Source of the DNA: Paludibacteraceae bacterium
GTDB lineage: Bacteria; Bacteroidota; Bacteroidia; Bacteroidales; Paludibacteraceae
DNA: 64,000 bases
Assembly (NCBI GenBank): GCA_017632345.1
Contig: JAGBRL010000069.1
Location: forward strand, 1-64,000
Reading direction: 5' to 3'
The translations under genes were made by a program, and so were the position numbers. Positions 15,769 to 25,236 of the stretch are shown piece after piece. A model generated the notes under the pieces. The model was not told where the DNA came from and made no database searches. It saw only the letters and a program-made list of their open reading frames with translations. Each line of letters opens with the position of its first letter. Position 1 is the stretch's first letter.

Positions 15769-17529
15769 ATGTACAGATCAAATACGTGCGGCGAGTTGCG
15801 TCTGACCAATGTAGGACAGACAGTCACACTTGCCGGCTGGGTTCAGAAAGCCCGCAAGATGGGCGGCATGACGTTTGTTGACCTTCGTGACCGTTACGGC
15901 GTCACTCAGTTGGCGTTCAACGAGGCTGTTGATGCGGATTTATGCGCAAAAGCCAACAAGCTTGGCCGCGAATGGGTAATCCAGATAACAGGAACAGTTG
16001 CAGAGAGAAGCAGCAAGAACGCAAACTTGCCTACTGGCGAGATTGAAATCATAGTGAGCAATCTGGAAGTGCTGAGCGCGTCAGACGTTCCGCCATTCAC
16101 AATAGAGGACAACACAGACGGTGGCGACGACATCCGCATGCAGTACCGCTACCTCGACCTTCGCCGCCCTATGGTGCGCAAGAACCTTGAGCTTCGTCAC
16201 AAAATAGCTTTTGAAGTGCGCAGATACATGGACGAGCGCAACTTCCTTGAAGTGGAGACTCCGGTGCTCATCAACTCTACTCCTGAAGGGGCAAGAGACT
16301 TTATCGTGCCGTCGCGCATGAATCCGGGGCAGTTCTACGCATTGCCTCAGTCGCCGCAGCTGTTCAAGCAACTTCTGATGGTATCGGGCTTCGACCGTTA
16401 TTTCCAGATTGTGAAGTGCTTCCGCGACGAAGACCTTCGCGCCGACCGTCAGCCTGAGTTTACTCAGATTGACTGCGAGATGACTTTCGTAGAGCAGAAT
16501 GATGTAATCGAGATGTTCGAAGGGCTTGCTAAACACCTTTTCAAATATGTGAAGAATATTGAATTTGCAGAGGCGTTCCCGCGCATGACTTGGGCAGACG
16601 CCATGAAATATTACGGAAGCGACAAGCCGGACATCCGCTTCGGCATGAAGTTCGTAGAATTGAAAGACCTCACCGAGGGCGGAAACTTTGTTGTGTTCGA
16701 CTCCGCTCCTTACGTTGCAGGTATCTGCGCGGAAGGGTGCGCCTCTTTCACTCGCAAGCAGATTGACCAGTTGACAGACTTTGTGAAACGTCCGCAAATA
16801 GGAGCGAAAGGCCTTGTATGGGTTCGCTGCGAAGCTGACGGCTCTTACAAATCGTCGGCAGACAAATTCTACTCTCAGGAGCAGGTTAAATCGTGGGCTG
16901 AACGCTGCAACGCGAAGGCTGGCGACCTTATCCTGATTATGGCAGGCGAAATGCACAAGACTCAGAAGCAGCTTTGCGAATTGCGTCTTGAACTGGGCAA
17001 CCAGCTCGGACTTCGCAATAAAGACGTGTTCGCTCCGCTTTGGGTCATAGACTTCCCTCTGTTTGAGTGGGACGACGAGACTCAGCGCTATTACGCTATG
17101 CACCACCCTTTCACTATGCCTAATCCGGACGATGTTCCTATGCTGGACTCAAATCCTGGCGAGGTTCGAGCTTGGGCTTACGACATGGTAATCAACGGCG
17201 TTGAGGTCGGTGGCGGCTCTATCCGTATTCATAACAGCGACTTGCAGAACAAGATGTTCTCGCTTCTTGGCTTCTCTGAAGAGAGCGCAATGTCGCAGTT
17301 TGGCTGGCTAATCAACGCGTTCAAGTTCGGAGCGCCACCTCACGGCGGTTTGGCGTTCGGTCTTGACCGTCTGGTTTCGCTGTTCGCCGGACTTGACAGC
17401 ATACGTGACTGCATTGCATTCCCTAAGAATAATTCCGGCCGCGACGTCATGATTGACGCTCCTTCGACAATTGCGGAAGAGCAGCTCAACGAGCTTAACA
17501 TCAAGATTGACTTGCAGGAAAAGAAGTAA
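15769..17529 (+). CDS. aspS: Aspartate--tRNA ligase
   Basis: This 586-residue bacterial-type enzyme charges tRNA-Asp. The N-terminal OB-fold anticodon domain starts [17 protein letters not shown]. Class II motifs are visible: motif 1 around [20 protein letters not shown], motif 2 as [19 protein letters not shown] (the bacterial flipping/insertion pattern), and motif 3 as [11 protein letters not shown]. The bacterial GAD insertion lies in the middle (about 280-420). Length and order are normal. It has its own promoter and terminator, so it is a single-gene unit. Confidence 0.96.
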   Translation: MYRSNTCGELRLTNVGQTVTLAGWVQKARKMGGMTFVDLRDRYGVTQLAFNEAVDADLCAKANKLGREWVIQITGTVAERSSKNANLPTGEIEIIVSNLEVLSASDVPPFTIEDNTDGGDDIRMQYRYLDLRRPMVRKNLELRHKIAFEVRRYMDERNFLEVETPVLINSTPEGARDFIVPSRMNPGQFYALPQSPQLFKQLLMVSGFDRYFQIVKCFRDEDLRADRQPEFTQIDCEMTFVEQNDVIEMFEGLAKHLFKYVKNIEFAEAFPRMTWADAMKYYGSDKPDIRFGMKFVELKDLTEGGNFVVFDSAPYVAGICAEGCASFTRKQIDQLTDFVKRPQIGAKGLVWVRCEADGSYKSSADKFYSQEQVKSWAERCNAKAGDLILIMAGEMHKTQKQLCELRLELGNQLGLRNKDVFAPLWVIDFPLFEWDDETQRYYAMHHPFTMPNPDDVPMLDSNPGEVRAWAYDMVINGVEVGGGSIRIHNSDLQNKMFSLLGFSEESAMSQFGWLINAFKFGAPPHGGLAFGLDRLVSLFAGLDSIRDCIAFPKNNSGRDVMIDAPSTIAEEQLNELNIKIDLQEKK

Positions 17530-17546
17530 ATAACATACAGACAGTA

Positions 17547-17584
17547 AGCAGGGCTGGATCCGTAAGATTCAGCCCTGCTTTGTT
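17547..17584 (+). terminator. Rho-independent terminator of aspS
   Basis: AGCAGGGCTG (17547-17556) pairs with CAGCCCTGCT (17570-17579), extended by a few further pairs inside, then TTGTTTTC. Confidence 0.85.
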
Positions 17585-17605
17585 TTCAGCAACTTCTCAA
17601 TCTAC

Positions 17606-17641
17606 AAAAAAAGCCGTCTAACAACAATAGTTAGACAGCCT
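17606..17641 (-). terminator. Rho-independent terminator at the end of the his transcript
   Basis: On the minus strand GGCTGTCTAAC pairs with GTTAGACGGC (stem arms 17612-17622 and 17630-17640), followed by a T-run (plus-strand A-run 17606-17612). Confidence 0.8.
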
Positions 17642-17664
17642 GTAACAATTCTGACGCCAAAGCC

Positions 17665-18069
17665 TTAGAACGGCAAATCGTCCGTCTCGTCCCCTGCCGG
17701 AGCGTTCAAAAAACTGCTGTTCTGCGCAGGCTCAGCCGGAGCCGCCGGCGGCGGAGGCATATCATACGGAGCCGGAGCCGCATACTGAGGCTGAGCAGAC
17801 TCTGCCGGCTCAACTCTCCACGCCCTTATGTCATTAAACCAACGTCCGTTCCATTCACGGCAGTCTATGTCGAAAGAGACCTTCACGTTCTGTCCCTGCT
17901 GAATATTGAACTGGTCTATCTTGTCTCCCCAAAGATTAAACATCATCTTCTTCGGAAACTGAGCCATCTGGTCATACTCTATCACATATTCTTGCTTCTT
18001 CCAAGTTCCGTTGCGGCCTTCGCCGGTCTGAACAGGAAGAACTGCTATTATGCTTCCAATTAATTCCAT
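17665..18069 (-). CDS. OB-fold (DUF3127-like) protein with an SSB-type C-terminal tip
   Basis: This 134-residue protein has a compact N-terminal domain at about 1-85 (VQTGEGRNGTWKKQEYVIEY, KVSFDIDCREWNGRWFNDIRAWRV) typical of Bacteroidetes DUF3127 proteins with a predicted OB fold. A Pro/Ala-rich linker ends in DETDDLPF. This acidic DDLPF tip is the sequence by which single-strand DNA-binding proteins recruit DNA repair and replication partners. A ssDNA-binding role is therefore plausible but inferred. It starts 49 bp after hisC on the same strand and may be the last cistron of the his transcript. Confidence 0.75.
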   Translation of the reverse strand: MELIGSIIAVLPVQTGEGRNGTWKKQEYVIEYDQMAQFPKKMMFNLWGDKIDQFNIQQGQNVKVSFDIDCREWNGRWFNDIRAWRVEPAESAQPQYAAPAPYDMPPPPAAPAEPAQNSSFLNAPAGDETDDLPF

Positions 18070-18118
18070 AAAATAAAATTGTCTTAAAATTTATCAAATA
18101 CAAAAAGCTAACCGCCCG

Positions 18119-19156
18119 TCACGCAAAGCTTTTCAGCTCATTTATTAACGTGACATTTTCCTCATGCGTGCCTACAGTAATTCTCAAGCAGCCCGCGCAC
18201 AAAGAGACCGTATTGCGATTTCTCACAATGATACCCTTCCCAACCAGATAATCATACACCGCATTAGCGTCTTCGACCTTTGCCAGAAGGAAATTTGCGT
18301 CAGACGGATACACCTTCTTCACGAACGGCAAAGCGAGCAGTTCGCTGTTCAGAGAGGACCTCTCCGCCTTCAGCACACTCACCCACTCTTTTACCTGCTG
18401 GGCGTTGTCAAGCATCTTCAAAGCCTGCTGCTGAGTAAGAATATTTACGTTGTACGGATATTTAATTTTATTAAGCACCGCAATAATTTCTGTCGATGCG
18501 AAAGCCATGCCAAGACGAATAGCCGCGCAGCCCCAAGCCTTGGAGAAAGTCTGCAAAACAATCAAGTTCGGGAATTTGTCAAGCGACAAAGCCATCGACG
18601 GCAAGTCGGAGAAATCCATATAGGCCTCGTCCACAATCACCACGCCGTCAAATCCGCGCAGCACCTTCTCTATCTCACCTCTGCAAAGGCTGTTACCCGT
18701 AGGGTTGTTCGGAGAGCAGAGCCACATCACCTTTGTCTTGGCGTCGGCAGCCTTCAGCAAGCTTTCTGCAGAAAAGCAGAAATCGTCATCAAGCAGCACG
18801 CTACGGTACTCCACATTGTTCACGTCCGCGCACACCTTGTACATGCCGTAAGTCGGGTCAATCGCCACCACATTGTCAACACCAGGTTCACAAAAAGCGC
18901 GATAGACAAGGTCTATAGGCTCGTCGCTGCCATTGCCCAGCAAAATGTTCTCCTTTGCCACACCCTTCACCTGCGCGAGTTTCTCCTTAACAGCCCACTG
19001 CAACGGGTCCGGATAACGGTTAAAAGGCGCGTTGTACGGATTTTCGTTAGCGTCCAGATACACAGAAGCCTCTCCCTTAAACTCGTCTCTTGCGCAAGAG
19101 TACGGCTTCAGTGCCCATATATTCGGCCTAACTATATTTTTCAAATCAAAAGCCAT
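18119..19156 (-). CDS. hisC: Histidinol-phosphate aminotransferase
   Basis: This 345-residue fold-type I PLP enzyme transfers an amino group to imidazole acetol phosphate, the seventh step of histidine synthesis. Visible are [19 protein letters not shown] near the N-terminus, [37 protein letters not shown], and the PLP-lysine segment [19 protein letters not shown]. It lies 32 bp after hisD in the hisG-hisD-hisC operon. Length is normal. Confidence 0.95.
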   Translation of the reverse strand: MAFDLKNIVRPNIWALKPYSCARDEFKGEASVYLDANENPYNAPFNRYPDPLQWAVKEKLAQVKGVAKENILLGNGSDEPIDLVYRAFCEPGVDNVVAIDPTYGMYKVCADVNNVEYRSVLLDDDFCFSAESLLKAADAKTKVMWLCSPNNPTGNSLCRGEIEKVLRGFDGVVIVDEAYMDFSDLPSMALSLDKFPNLIVLQTFSKAWGCAAIRLGMAFASTEIIAVLNKIKYPYNVNILTQQQALKMLDNAQQVKEWVSVLKAERSSLNSELLALPFVKKVYPSDANFLLAKVEDANAVYDYLVGKGIIVRNRNTVSLCAGCLRITVGTHEENVTLINELKSFA

Positions 19157-19188
19157 AACGTCAAATTAAAAAAGTAAACAGAAAAAGA

Positions 19189-20466
19189 TTACCGCTTCAT
19201 TCTCAAAGTCACAGCATTCTTGTGAGCGAAAAGTTCCTCATTCTGAGCCATCACTTCAATAGCCGCGCCTATGTTGCTCAGCCCTTCCGGAGTAATCTCC
19301 TGATAAGTAATCTTTTTGCGGAAGCTGTCCAAGTTCACGCCGCTGTACGCCTTGGCGTAACCGTTTGTAGGCAGCGTGTGATTGGTGCCCGACGCATAGT
19401 CGCCAGCGCTCTCCGGAGTCAGATGCCCAAGGAATACAGAGCCGGCGTTAGTGATACGCTCCGCAATTTCAAGATAATTTTCCGTAGAGATGATAAGATG
19501 CTCAGGCGCATACTCGTTAGTCACGTCTATCACCTCGTTGAGGTCCTTCACAATAATAATTTTACTGTTCACGAGCGATTTCTCCGCAATCTCTCTGCGC
19601 GGAAGAGCAGCGCACTGAGCCTCAACCTCCGCCATCACCTTTTCTGCAAGAGCCTCGCTTGCGGTTATCAGGACAGCCTGACTATCGACCCCATGTTCCG
19701 CCTGCGAAAGCAAGTCGGACGCCACAAAAGCCGGGTTTGCCGAATCGTCTGCAATAACCTCAACCTCCGACGGGCCTGCCGGCATATCGATAGCGACATC
19801 CTTCAGGCTCACCAACTGCTTTGCAGCAGTCACGTACTGGTTGCCCGGCCCGAATATCTTGTAAACCTTAGGCACGCTTTCTGTACCGTAAGCCATAGCT
19901 CCGATAGCCTGCACGCCGCCAATCTTGAAAATCTGGCTCACGCCAGCCGCCTTCGCCGCAAAGAGCACAGCCGGATGCACCTTGCCCTCACGGTTCGGAG
20001 GTGTGCAAAGCACAATCTCCTTGCAGCCTGCAATCTGAGCCGGAAGAGCCAGCATCAGCACTGTTGAGAAGAGCGGAGCCGTTCCGCCCGGAATATATAG
20101 ACCAACCTTTTCGATAGGCAGAGCCTTCTGCCAGCAAGTCACGCCCGGCATAGTCTCAACCTTCGGCAGATCATGCTTCTGAGCCGCATGAAACGCTTCG
20201 ATATTCTTTTTAGCAAGAAGGATGGAGCTCTTCAGTTCGTCAGACACAATCTTTTCGGCCTCGGCAACCTCAGCCTCAGTCACACGCAACGCGTCGAGAG
20301 CGACCTTGTCGAACTTCAGCTCATACTCTTTAATCGCCTCGTCGCCACGCTGACGCACATCATTCAGCACCCCCCTCACAAGGTCGAACAGACTTGTGTT
20401 GTCAATAGCCGGACGAGCAAGAATCGACGCCCAATCGTCCTTCTTAGGATAACGTATTATCTGCAT
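19189..20466 (-). CDS. hisD: Histidinol dehydrogenase
   Basis: This 425-residue enzyme oxidises histidinol to histidine with NAD in the final two steps. Conserved segments include IPGGTAPLFSTVLMLALPAQIAGC, KIGGVQAIGAMAYGTESVPKV, IFGPGNQYVTAAKQ, DMPAGPSEVEVIAD and LLSQAEHGVDSQAVL. The zinc and catalytic region NEYAPEHLII, GHLTPESAGDYASGTNHTLPT follows. It is 21 bp downstream of hisG. Nothing is unusual. Confidence 0.96.
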   Translation of the reverse strand: MQIIRYPKKDDWASILARPAIDNTSLFDLVRGVLNDVRQRGDEAIKEYELKFDKVALDALRVTEAEVAEAEKIVSDELKSSILLAKKNIEAFHAAQKHDLPKVETMPGVTCWQKALPIEKVGLYIPGGTAPLFSTVLMLALPAQIAGCKEIVLCTPPNREGKVHPAVLFAAKAAGVSQIFKIGGVQAIGAMAYGTESVPKVYKIFGPGNQYVTAAKQLVSLKDVAIDMPAGPSEVEVIADDSANPAFVASDLLSQAEHGVDSQAVLITASEALAEKVMAEVEAQCAALPRREIAEKSLVNSKIIIVKDLNEVIDVTNEYAPEHLIISTENYLEIAERITNAGSVFLGHLTPESAGDYASGTNHTLPTNGYAKAYSGVNLDSFRKKITYQEITPEGLSNIGAAIEVMAQNEELFAHKNAVTLRMKR

Positions 20467-20487
20467 AACAGAAAAACATTTTACAGA

Positions 20488-21339
20488 TTACAGAATCATC
20501 TTTTCAATCGGAACAACAAGGATGCCTTCAGCTCCGAGCGCCTTCAGCTGGCTTATGATGTCCCAGAAAGTCTTCTCCTCAATCACAGAGTGCATAGACG
20601 ACCATCCTTCCGCAGCAAGCGGAGTGACAGTAGGAGCCTTCATGCCCGGAAGCAATTTGCGCACATCGTCAATCTTGTCGTTAGGAATATTTAGGATGAT
20701 ATATTTCTTGCCCTCTGCATTTTTGTACGAGTCGAAACGGAAAAGAAGCTCGTTAAGAATAGCGCGTTTGTCGTCAGACAAGTTCTTGTTGCCAATCATC
20801 AGAGCCTCGGACTTCATCACTACCTCAACCTCCTTCAGGTTATTGCTCACCAACGTGCCGCCAGAGCTTACGATATCAAAGATACAGTCCGCAAGACCTA
20901 TGCCCGGCGCAATTTCCACCGACCCTGTGATGACGTGAATCTCCGCATCTATGTTGTTCTTCTTCAAGAAATCCTTAAGAATTTCAGGGTACGAAGTTGC
21001 GATTTTCTTTCCGTTGAACCATTCAACACCCTTGTAATCAACAGCCTTAGGGATAGCCAGAGACAATCTGCACTTGCTAAAGTCAAGACGTTTGATAACA
21101 TCAGCGTCCTCACCTTTTTCCACAAACTCGTTTTCGCCGACCACGCCGACGTCCGCAATGCCGCTAGCCACAGCCTGCGGAATATCATCATCTCTCAAAT
21201 ACAAAACCTCCACAGGGAAATTCTTCGCCTGCACCAGCAGAGTTCTTTTGCTGGACTCTATTTTAATGCTCGACTCAGTGAGCATCGTCATAGTCTCTTC
21301 ATAAAGTCGGCCCTTGGCCTGAACTGCAATTCTAAGCAT
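20488..21339 (-). CDS. hisG: ATP phosphoribosyltransferase (long form)
   Basis: This 283-residue protein is the first committed enzyme of histidine synthesis, joining ATP and PRPP. It is the long HisG form. The catalytic part starts MLRIAVQAKGRLYEETMTML and includes GIADVGVVGENE and the PRPP loop VEIAPGIGLADCIFDIVSSGGTL. A C-terminal regulatory ACT-like domain (about 205-283; APTVTPLAAEGWSSMHSVI, GILVVPIEKM) mediates feedback by histidine in this class, so no HisZ partner is needed. It starts 40 bp after the thioesterase gene. Confidence 0.96.
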   Translation of the reverse strand: MLRIAVQAKGRLYEETMTMLTESSIKIESSKRTLLVQAKNFPVEVLYLRDDDIPQAVASGIADVGVVGENEFVEKGEDADVIKRLDFSKCRLSLAIPKAVDYKGVEWFNGKKIATSYPEILKDFLKKNNIDAEIHVITGSVEIAPGIGLADCIFDIVSSGGTLVSNNLKEVEVVMKSEALMIGNKNLSDDKRAILNELLFRFDSYKNAEGKKYIILNIPNDKIDDVRKLLPGMKAPTVTPLAAEGWSSMHSVIEEKTFWDIISQLKALGAEGILVVPIEKMIL

Positions 21340-21379
21340 AATTTATTTCGTTTTATTATTATCTTGTAAAAAAAAGTTT

Positions 21380-21853
21380 TCAATCCTCGTACTCAAAATC
21401 TTTGTAATGGAACTTTTCAATAGCCACACTCTGCGGGAACGTAAAATAGAAAATCTCCGCCTTAGAGCAAAGTTCACCGTCCTTGTTAGTTATAGTGACA
21501 TCAATAACCGCAATGTTCCTCATCATACGGTTAAGACGTCCGCGGATTGTAAGTTTCTGCCCTTCTACCATCTCTATGTTTTTTTGGAAACGAGTATCCA
21601 TACGCGAAGTCACCGCGCTTGTTTTAAGCGAATGATGCACCACCCACCCGCCGATTTCGTCCATCAGCGTGCTCTGAATTCCTCCGTGAAGAGTTCCTAC
21701 CCAACTCTGAAAATGCAACTTCGGTTCCCAAAAGCAGACAATGTCCTCGCCATCTTCGTAAAACTCCATCTGCAAACCATGCGGATTATGCCCCGCGCAT
21801 GCGAAACACTGAAAACCTTCAATGTCAATCCATGGATTTTTAAGCTTCCTCAT
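21380..21853 (-). CDS. PaaI-like hotdog-fold thioesterase, first gene behind the his attenuator
   Basis: This 157-residue protein is of the PaaI/4HBT class. It contains NPHGLQMEFYEDGEDIVCFW, then SWVGTLHGGIQSTLMDEIGGWVVHH, where HGGIQSTLMDE is the catalytic loop-helix with Gly and the acidic residue. VTSRMDTRFQKN, RGRLNRMMRNIAVIDVTI and AEIFYFTF follow. It likely hydrolyses an acyl-CoA; the substrate is unknown. It starts directly after the his terminator hairpin and 40 bp before hisG, so it should be co-regulated with histidine synthesis, which is unexpected for a thioesterase. Confidence 0.85.
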   Translation of the reverse strand: MRKLKNPWIDIEGFQCFACAGHNPHGLQMEFYEDGEDIVCFWEPKLHFQSWVGTLHGGIQSTLMDEIGGWVVHHSLKTSAVTSRMDTRFQKNIEMVEGQKLTIRGRLNRMMRNIAVIDVTITNKDGELCSKAEIFYFTFPQSVAIEKFHYKDFEYED

Positions 21854-21874
21854 AAAACAAATTTTTATTTTAGC

Positions 21875-21904
21875 AAAAAAGGCTCACCAAAACATTGGCA
21901 AGCC
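21875..21904 (-). terminator. his attenuator terminator hairpin
   Basis: On the minus strand GGCTTGCCAA (21904-21895) pairs over 10 positions (two G-U) with TTGGTGAGCC (21890-21881) around a TGTT loop, followed by six T (21880-21875). It lies between the His leader peptide and the first structural gene, where an attenuator terminator belongs. Confidence 0.85.
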
Positions 21905-21934
21905 CTATATTAAACGCACAACACACTGCTCACC
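21897..21934 (-). promoter_or_regulatory. Competing antiterminator pairing of the his leader
   Basis: GGTGAGC at 21934-21928 (minus strand) duplicates the 3' arm of the terminator. It can pair with GCTTGCC (21903-21897), the 5' arm, giving 7 pairs with two wobbles, mutually exclusive with the terminator. A ribosome finishing the leader peptide would cover 21934-21928; one stalled on the His codons would leave it free. Confidence 0.65.
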
Positions 21935-21938
21935 GTCA

Positions 21939-21986
21939 TTAACGCTGAATGTGATGAAAATGATGTGTGTATGTTACGATGTTCAT
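21939..21986 (-). CDS. hisL: Histidine operon leader peptide
   Basis: This 15-codon ORF reads MNIVTYTHHFHHIQR and ends in TAA. Four of the five consecutive codons 8-12 are His (CAT CAT TTT CAT CAC), the classic sensor of His-tRNA charging. An AAGGAG Shine-Dalgarno lies 7 nt before the ATG, which is notable because strong SD sequences are rare in Bacteroidetes. The -7 box is 20 nt upstream of the ATG. Downstream follow the antiterminator arm and the terminator, then the thioesterase and hisGDC genes. Translation should thus gate the operon: when histidine is scarce the ribosome stalls and the antiterminator forms. It is too short for usual gene finders. All elements are visible in the sequence; function is inferred from the attenuation principle. 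Confidence 0.88.
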   Translation of the reverse strand: MNIVTYTHHFHHIQR

Positions 21987-22006
21987 AAATATCTCCTTTA
22001 ACACCG

Positions 22007-22014
22007 CAAAGATA
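22007..22014 (-). promoter_or_regulatory. -7 box (TATCTTTG) of the his operon
   Basis: TATCTTTG on the minus strand, 20 nt upstream of the leader-peptide ATG, predicts a transcript starting near 22000 with the SD close to its 5' end. Confidence 0.7.
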
Positions 22015-22479
22015 ATTAAATTATTAGAAAACACATCTTTTTCGGACAAAAATTTACTGCAAGTTTTGCAAAATTCACAATTTTCGTGCAGAACAGTTTT
22101 GCATCCGCTCCGTCAAACTCTCTTATCTCTGTGTTACAACAATAAAGAAATACTATATTGACACAGACCAACACGGTGAATTTTGTCACGGGCTTTTGGC
22201 AATTTTGAAACTTTTGAAACAACCGTCTCAATGCGCTTTTTCATCATTCCTCATAAAATTTGGTATAATTGTTGAAGTATATATAACGTAGTGTGTTCAA
22301 AGAGGTGCAAAAGTGCAAGCAAAGTTCTTTTTTTGAGTATATTTGCACACTGAAGCACTGCCGTGCTCCGATTTTGCATCCGACACGGACACTGCCAAAA
22401 ATGCAGACTTTTCTCGCTTTTGCGACAATTTGTCAGCGTTGCATTTTTCATTTAAATAGAAAAAAAGAAAAAAAATTAT
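22015..22479. other. Divergent intergenic region his leader / clpC
   Basis: 465 bp without a credible gene. It holds the clpC -7 box at 22338-22345 and two copies of TTTTGCATCCG (about 22098 and 22372). The clpC leader of about 130 nt contains CCGTG...CACGG, which may form a hairpin. Confidence 0.45.
22338..22345 (+). promoter_or_regulatory. -7 box (TATATTTG) for clpC
   Basis: This perfect TAnnTTTG match is 134 nt upstream of the clpC ATG, implying a long 5' leader. Confidence 0.55.
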
Positions 22480-25056
22480 ATGAACGAAAAATTTTCAAAA
22501 AGGGTCAAAGACGTGCTGATTTACAGCAAAGAGGAGGCTGAAAGGCTCGGCAACTCATACGTTGCTCCGGAACATCTGCTGCTGGGAATCTTTCGCGACG
22601 GCGAAGGGCCTGCCATAGACCTGCTGCTCGCGCTTAACGCAGACATCAGGAAAATAAAAAACTCGATTGAAGAACGTGTGCGCACAAATGCCCCGTTCAA
22701 TTTCAATCAGGACCTGCCGCTTTCCAAATCGTCTGAAGACATCTTCAAGTATGTTATTCTGGAAGCAAGAGCTTTAAAGACTTCAGAGATAGACACAGAC
22801 CATCTTCTGCTTGCTATTTTGAGACAGGACTCGAACATTGCTGCGGAAGAGCTTAAAAGAGACGGAATCGCGTACACCAACGTGTTGTCGCTCATCAAGA
22901 AAAAGGGGGAGCACAGCTCCGGCTCAAAGTTCAACATGGAGACAATCCGCCCAGAGGGCTATGAGGAAGACGAAGACGACGTTATTGTCGAACCGTCAGA
23001 CCAAAAGAGTTCCAGCGCCAACGCGACAAAGCAATCTGTTCAAGACGAGAAGACTCCGGCCTTGAACACATTTGGCGTAGATATGACCAAGGCTGCAAGA
23101 GAGGGCGCGTTAGACCCCGTTGTAGGCCGCGAAAAAGAGATCGAAAGGCTTGTGCAGATTCTCAGCCGCAGAAAAAAGAACAATCCGGTGCTGATAGGCG
23201 AGCCGGGCGTGGGAAAGTCTGCCATCGTGGAGGGGCTTGCGCTCCGAATTGTGCAGAAGCGCGTGCCTTACACCATGTTCGGCAAACGCGTCGTGTCGCT
23301 GGACCTTGCTGCGGTTGTGGCGGGAACTAAGTACAGAGGCCAGTTCGAGGAACGTATCATTGCCATCTTGAACGAAATCTCCAAAAACAAAAACATAATT
23401 CTCTTCATAGACGAGATGCACACCATCGTAGGCGCCGGCAGTTCGTCCGGCTCGCTCGACGCCGCCAACATGCTGAAACCGGCGCTCGCACGCGGAGAGG
23501 TGCAGTGCATCGGAGCCACCACGCTCGACGAGTACAGAAAAAACATCGAGAACGACGGCGCTTTGGAGAGACGTTTCCAGAAAATCATTGTGGAGCCAAC
23601 GTCAAAAGAGGACACTCTGACCATACTTGAGAATTTGCAAGAACGTTACGAAGAACATCATAACGTCTCCTACACCGACGAGGCTCTGAAGGCTTGCGTG
23701 GACTATACTGAAAAGTATGTTTCGGACAGACACTTCCCCGACAAGGCTATTGACGCTCTTGACGAGGCCGGAGCGCGTATGAAGAACCTCAACAGCGCAG
23801 ACATCCCGGCTCACATCACTAACCTTGAAAACGCGCTGAAGTCTGTCGGCGAAGAGAAAGGGAACGCCATAAAGTCCGGCAACTTCAACCTTGCTTCCGG
23901 CTTCCGCGAAAAGGAAATCTTGCTCGAAAAGGAGCTGAAGACCGAGACAATGAAATGGCACGACTCGCTCAGAAACGTGCCTCAGGTGGTGACCGAAGAC
24001 AATGTGCGCGAGGTAATTTCGCTCATGACGGGCGTGCCTATCCAGAAGATGACGCAAGACGAAAACAAGAAGCTGCTGAATATGGAGCCAACCATAAAGC
24101 AGAGCATCATAGGCCAGGACGACGCAATCACAAAGATTGTCAAGGCTATCAGAAGAAACAGAATTGGGCTGAAAGACCCGAACAGACCTATCGGAACGTT
24201 TATATTCCTAGGCCCTACAGGTGTGGGCAAAACACACCTTGCAAAGGTGCTGACTAAAGAGATGTTTGAGTCGCACGACGCTCTTATACGCATAGACATG
24301 AGCGAATATATGGAGAAATTTTCCGTCTCCAGACTTATCGGAGCGCCTCCGGGATATGTTGGCTACGAAGAGGGCGGTCAGCTCACCGAACGCGTAAGAC
24401 GCAAGCCATACTCTATTGTGCTGCTCGACGAAATCGAAAAGGCGCACCCAGACGTGTTCAACCTGTTGCTGCAGGTTTTGGACGAAGGGCGACTGACAGA
24501 CAGTCTTGGCCGACAAATTGACTTCAAAAACACTGTCATCATCATGACTTCTAACGTGGGAACAAGACAGCTGAAGGAGTTTGGCGGCGGAATCGGCTAC
24601 ACTCGTTCCGACAAAAAAGACGACAAGGAGTTCGCGCACGGAGTTATCACGAAGGCTCTCTCTAAAACGTTCTCGCCCGAGTTCCTTAACCGTGTGGACG
24701 ACATCATCGTGTTTGACCAGCTCTCCAAAGAGTCCATCAAACAGATTATCGACATTGAACTGAAGGGCGTTTACAAGCGCATCAAAGACCTGGGCTACAC
24801 GCTCACGCTCACAGACGACGCCAAGTCGTTCATCGCCGAAAAAGGCTATGACGTGCAGTTCGGCGCCCGACCGTTGAAACGCGCTATACAGAAGTATGTG
24901 GAAGATGAAATTGCAGAAGTGCTGCTCGCCGGCGAAATTGACGAAAATGACGAGATCGTAATCGACCTGAACGACGGCAAAATATGCTGCAACGTCAAGA
25001 GACACATATCTGCAACATCTCTTTTGGAAGAAGAGATGGCTTTGCTGGACAACTAA
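22480..25056 (+). CDS. clpC: ClpC-type AAA+ unfoldase
   Basis: This 858-residue Hsp100 protein has two Clp_N repeats at about 1-150 ([19 protein letters not shown] and [17 protein letters not shown]). The first AAA+ module has Walker [10 protein letters not shown] near 242 and Walker [15 protein letters not shown]-like middle region ([20 protein letters not shown]) precedes the second AAA+ module, with [27 protein letters not shown] and the C-terminal D2 domain ([16 protein letters not shown]). The short UVR middle and length point to ClpC rather than ClpB or ClpA. It feeds unfolded substrates to ClpP; no clpP is adjacent. The gene stands alone behind a long leader. Confidence 0.94.
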   Translation: MNEKFSKRVKDVLIYSKEEAERLGNSYVAPEHLLLGIFRDGEGPAIDLLLALNADIRKIKNSIEERVRTNAPFNFNQDLPLSKSSEDIFKYVILEARALKTSEIDTDHLLLAILRQDSNIAAEELKRDGIAYTNVLSLIKKKGEHSSGSKFNMETIRPEGYEEDEDDVIVEPSDQKSSSANATKQSVQDEKTPALNTFGVDMTKAAREGALDPVVGREKEIERLVQILSRRKKNNPVLIGEPGVGKSAIVEGLALRIVQKRVPYTMFGKRVVSLDLAAVVAGTKYRGQFEERIIAILNEISKNKNIILFIDEMHTIVGAGSSSGSLDAANMLKPALARGEVQCIGATTLDEYRKNIENDGALERRFQKIIVEPTSKEDTLTILENLQERYEEHHNVSYTDEALKACVDYTEKYVSDRHFPDKAIDALDEAGARMKNLNSADIPAHITNLENALKSVGEEKGNAIKSGNFNLASGFREKEILLEKELKTETMKWHDSLRNVPQVVTEDNVREVISLMTGVPIQKMTQDENKKLLNMEPTIKQSIIGQDDAITKIVKAIRRNRIGLKDPNRPIGTFIFLGPTGVGKTHLAKVLTKEMFESHDALIRIDMSEYMEKFSVSRLIGAPPGYVGYEEGGQLTERVRRKPYSIVLLDEIEKAHPDVFNLLLQVLDEGRLTDSLGRQIDFKNTVIIMTSNVGTRQLKEFGGGIGYTRSDKKDDKEFAHGVITKALSKTFSPEFLNRVDDIIVFDQLSKESIKQIIDIELKGVYKRIKDLGYTLTLTDDAKSFIAEKGYDVQFGARPLKRAIQKYVEDEIAEVLLAGEIDENDEIVIDLNDGKICCNVKRHISATSLLEEEMALLDN

Positions 25057-25170
25057 AGGTGAGTTATATAAATTCACCGTTTATAATCAAAAAGCACAAA
25101 TCGTGGGTTGATAAACTTTTCGGCACTAATTCCTCGAAATGAATTTATAGAACCCACCTAAAAAACAGAA

Positions 25171-25205
25171 TATGGAACGCAGCCCCGAAAAGGTTGCGCT
25201 CCATA
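25171..25205 (+). terminator. Hairpin between clpC and murA
   Basis: TATGGA...CGCAGCC (25171-25184) pairs with GGTTGCG...TCCATA (25192-25205) with one mismatch and a 7-nt loop. Only a weak T stretch follows, so it may be the clpC terminator or a murA leader structure. Confidence 0.45.
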
Positions 25206-25236
25206 CATTTTCAGACAAAAAACAATACAACTTATC

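Noticed and set aside
18164..19177. Long plus-strand ORF opposite hisC
   Set aside because: Antisense shadow of a well-conserved gene; the translation is Arg/His-rich with no recognisable family.
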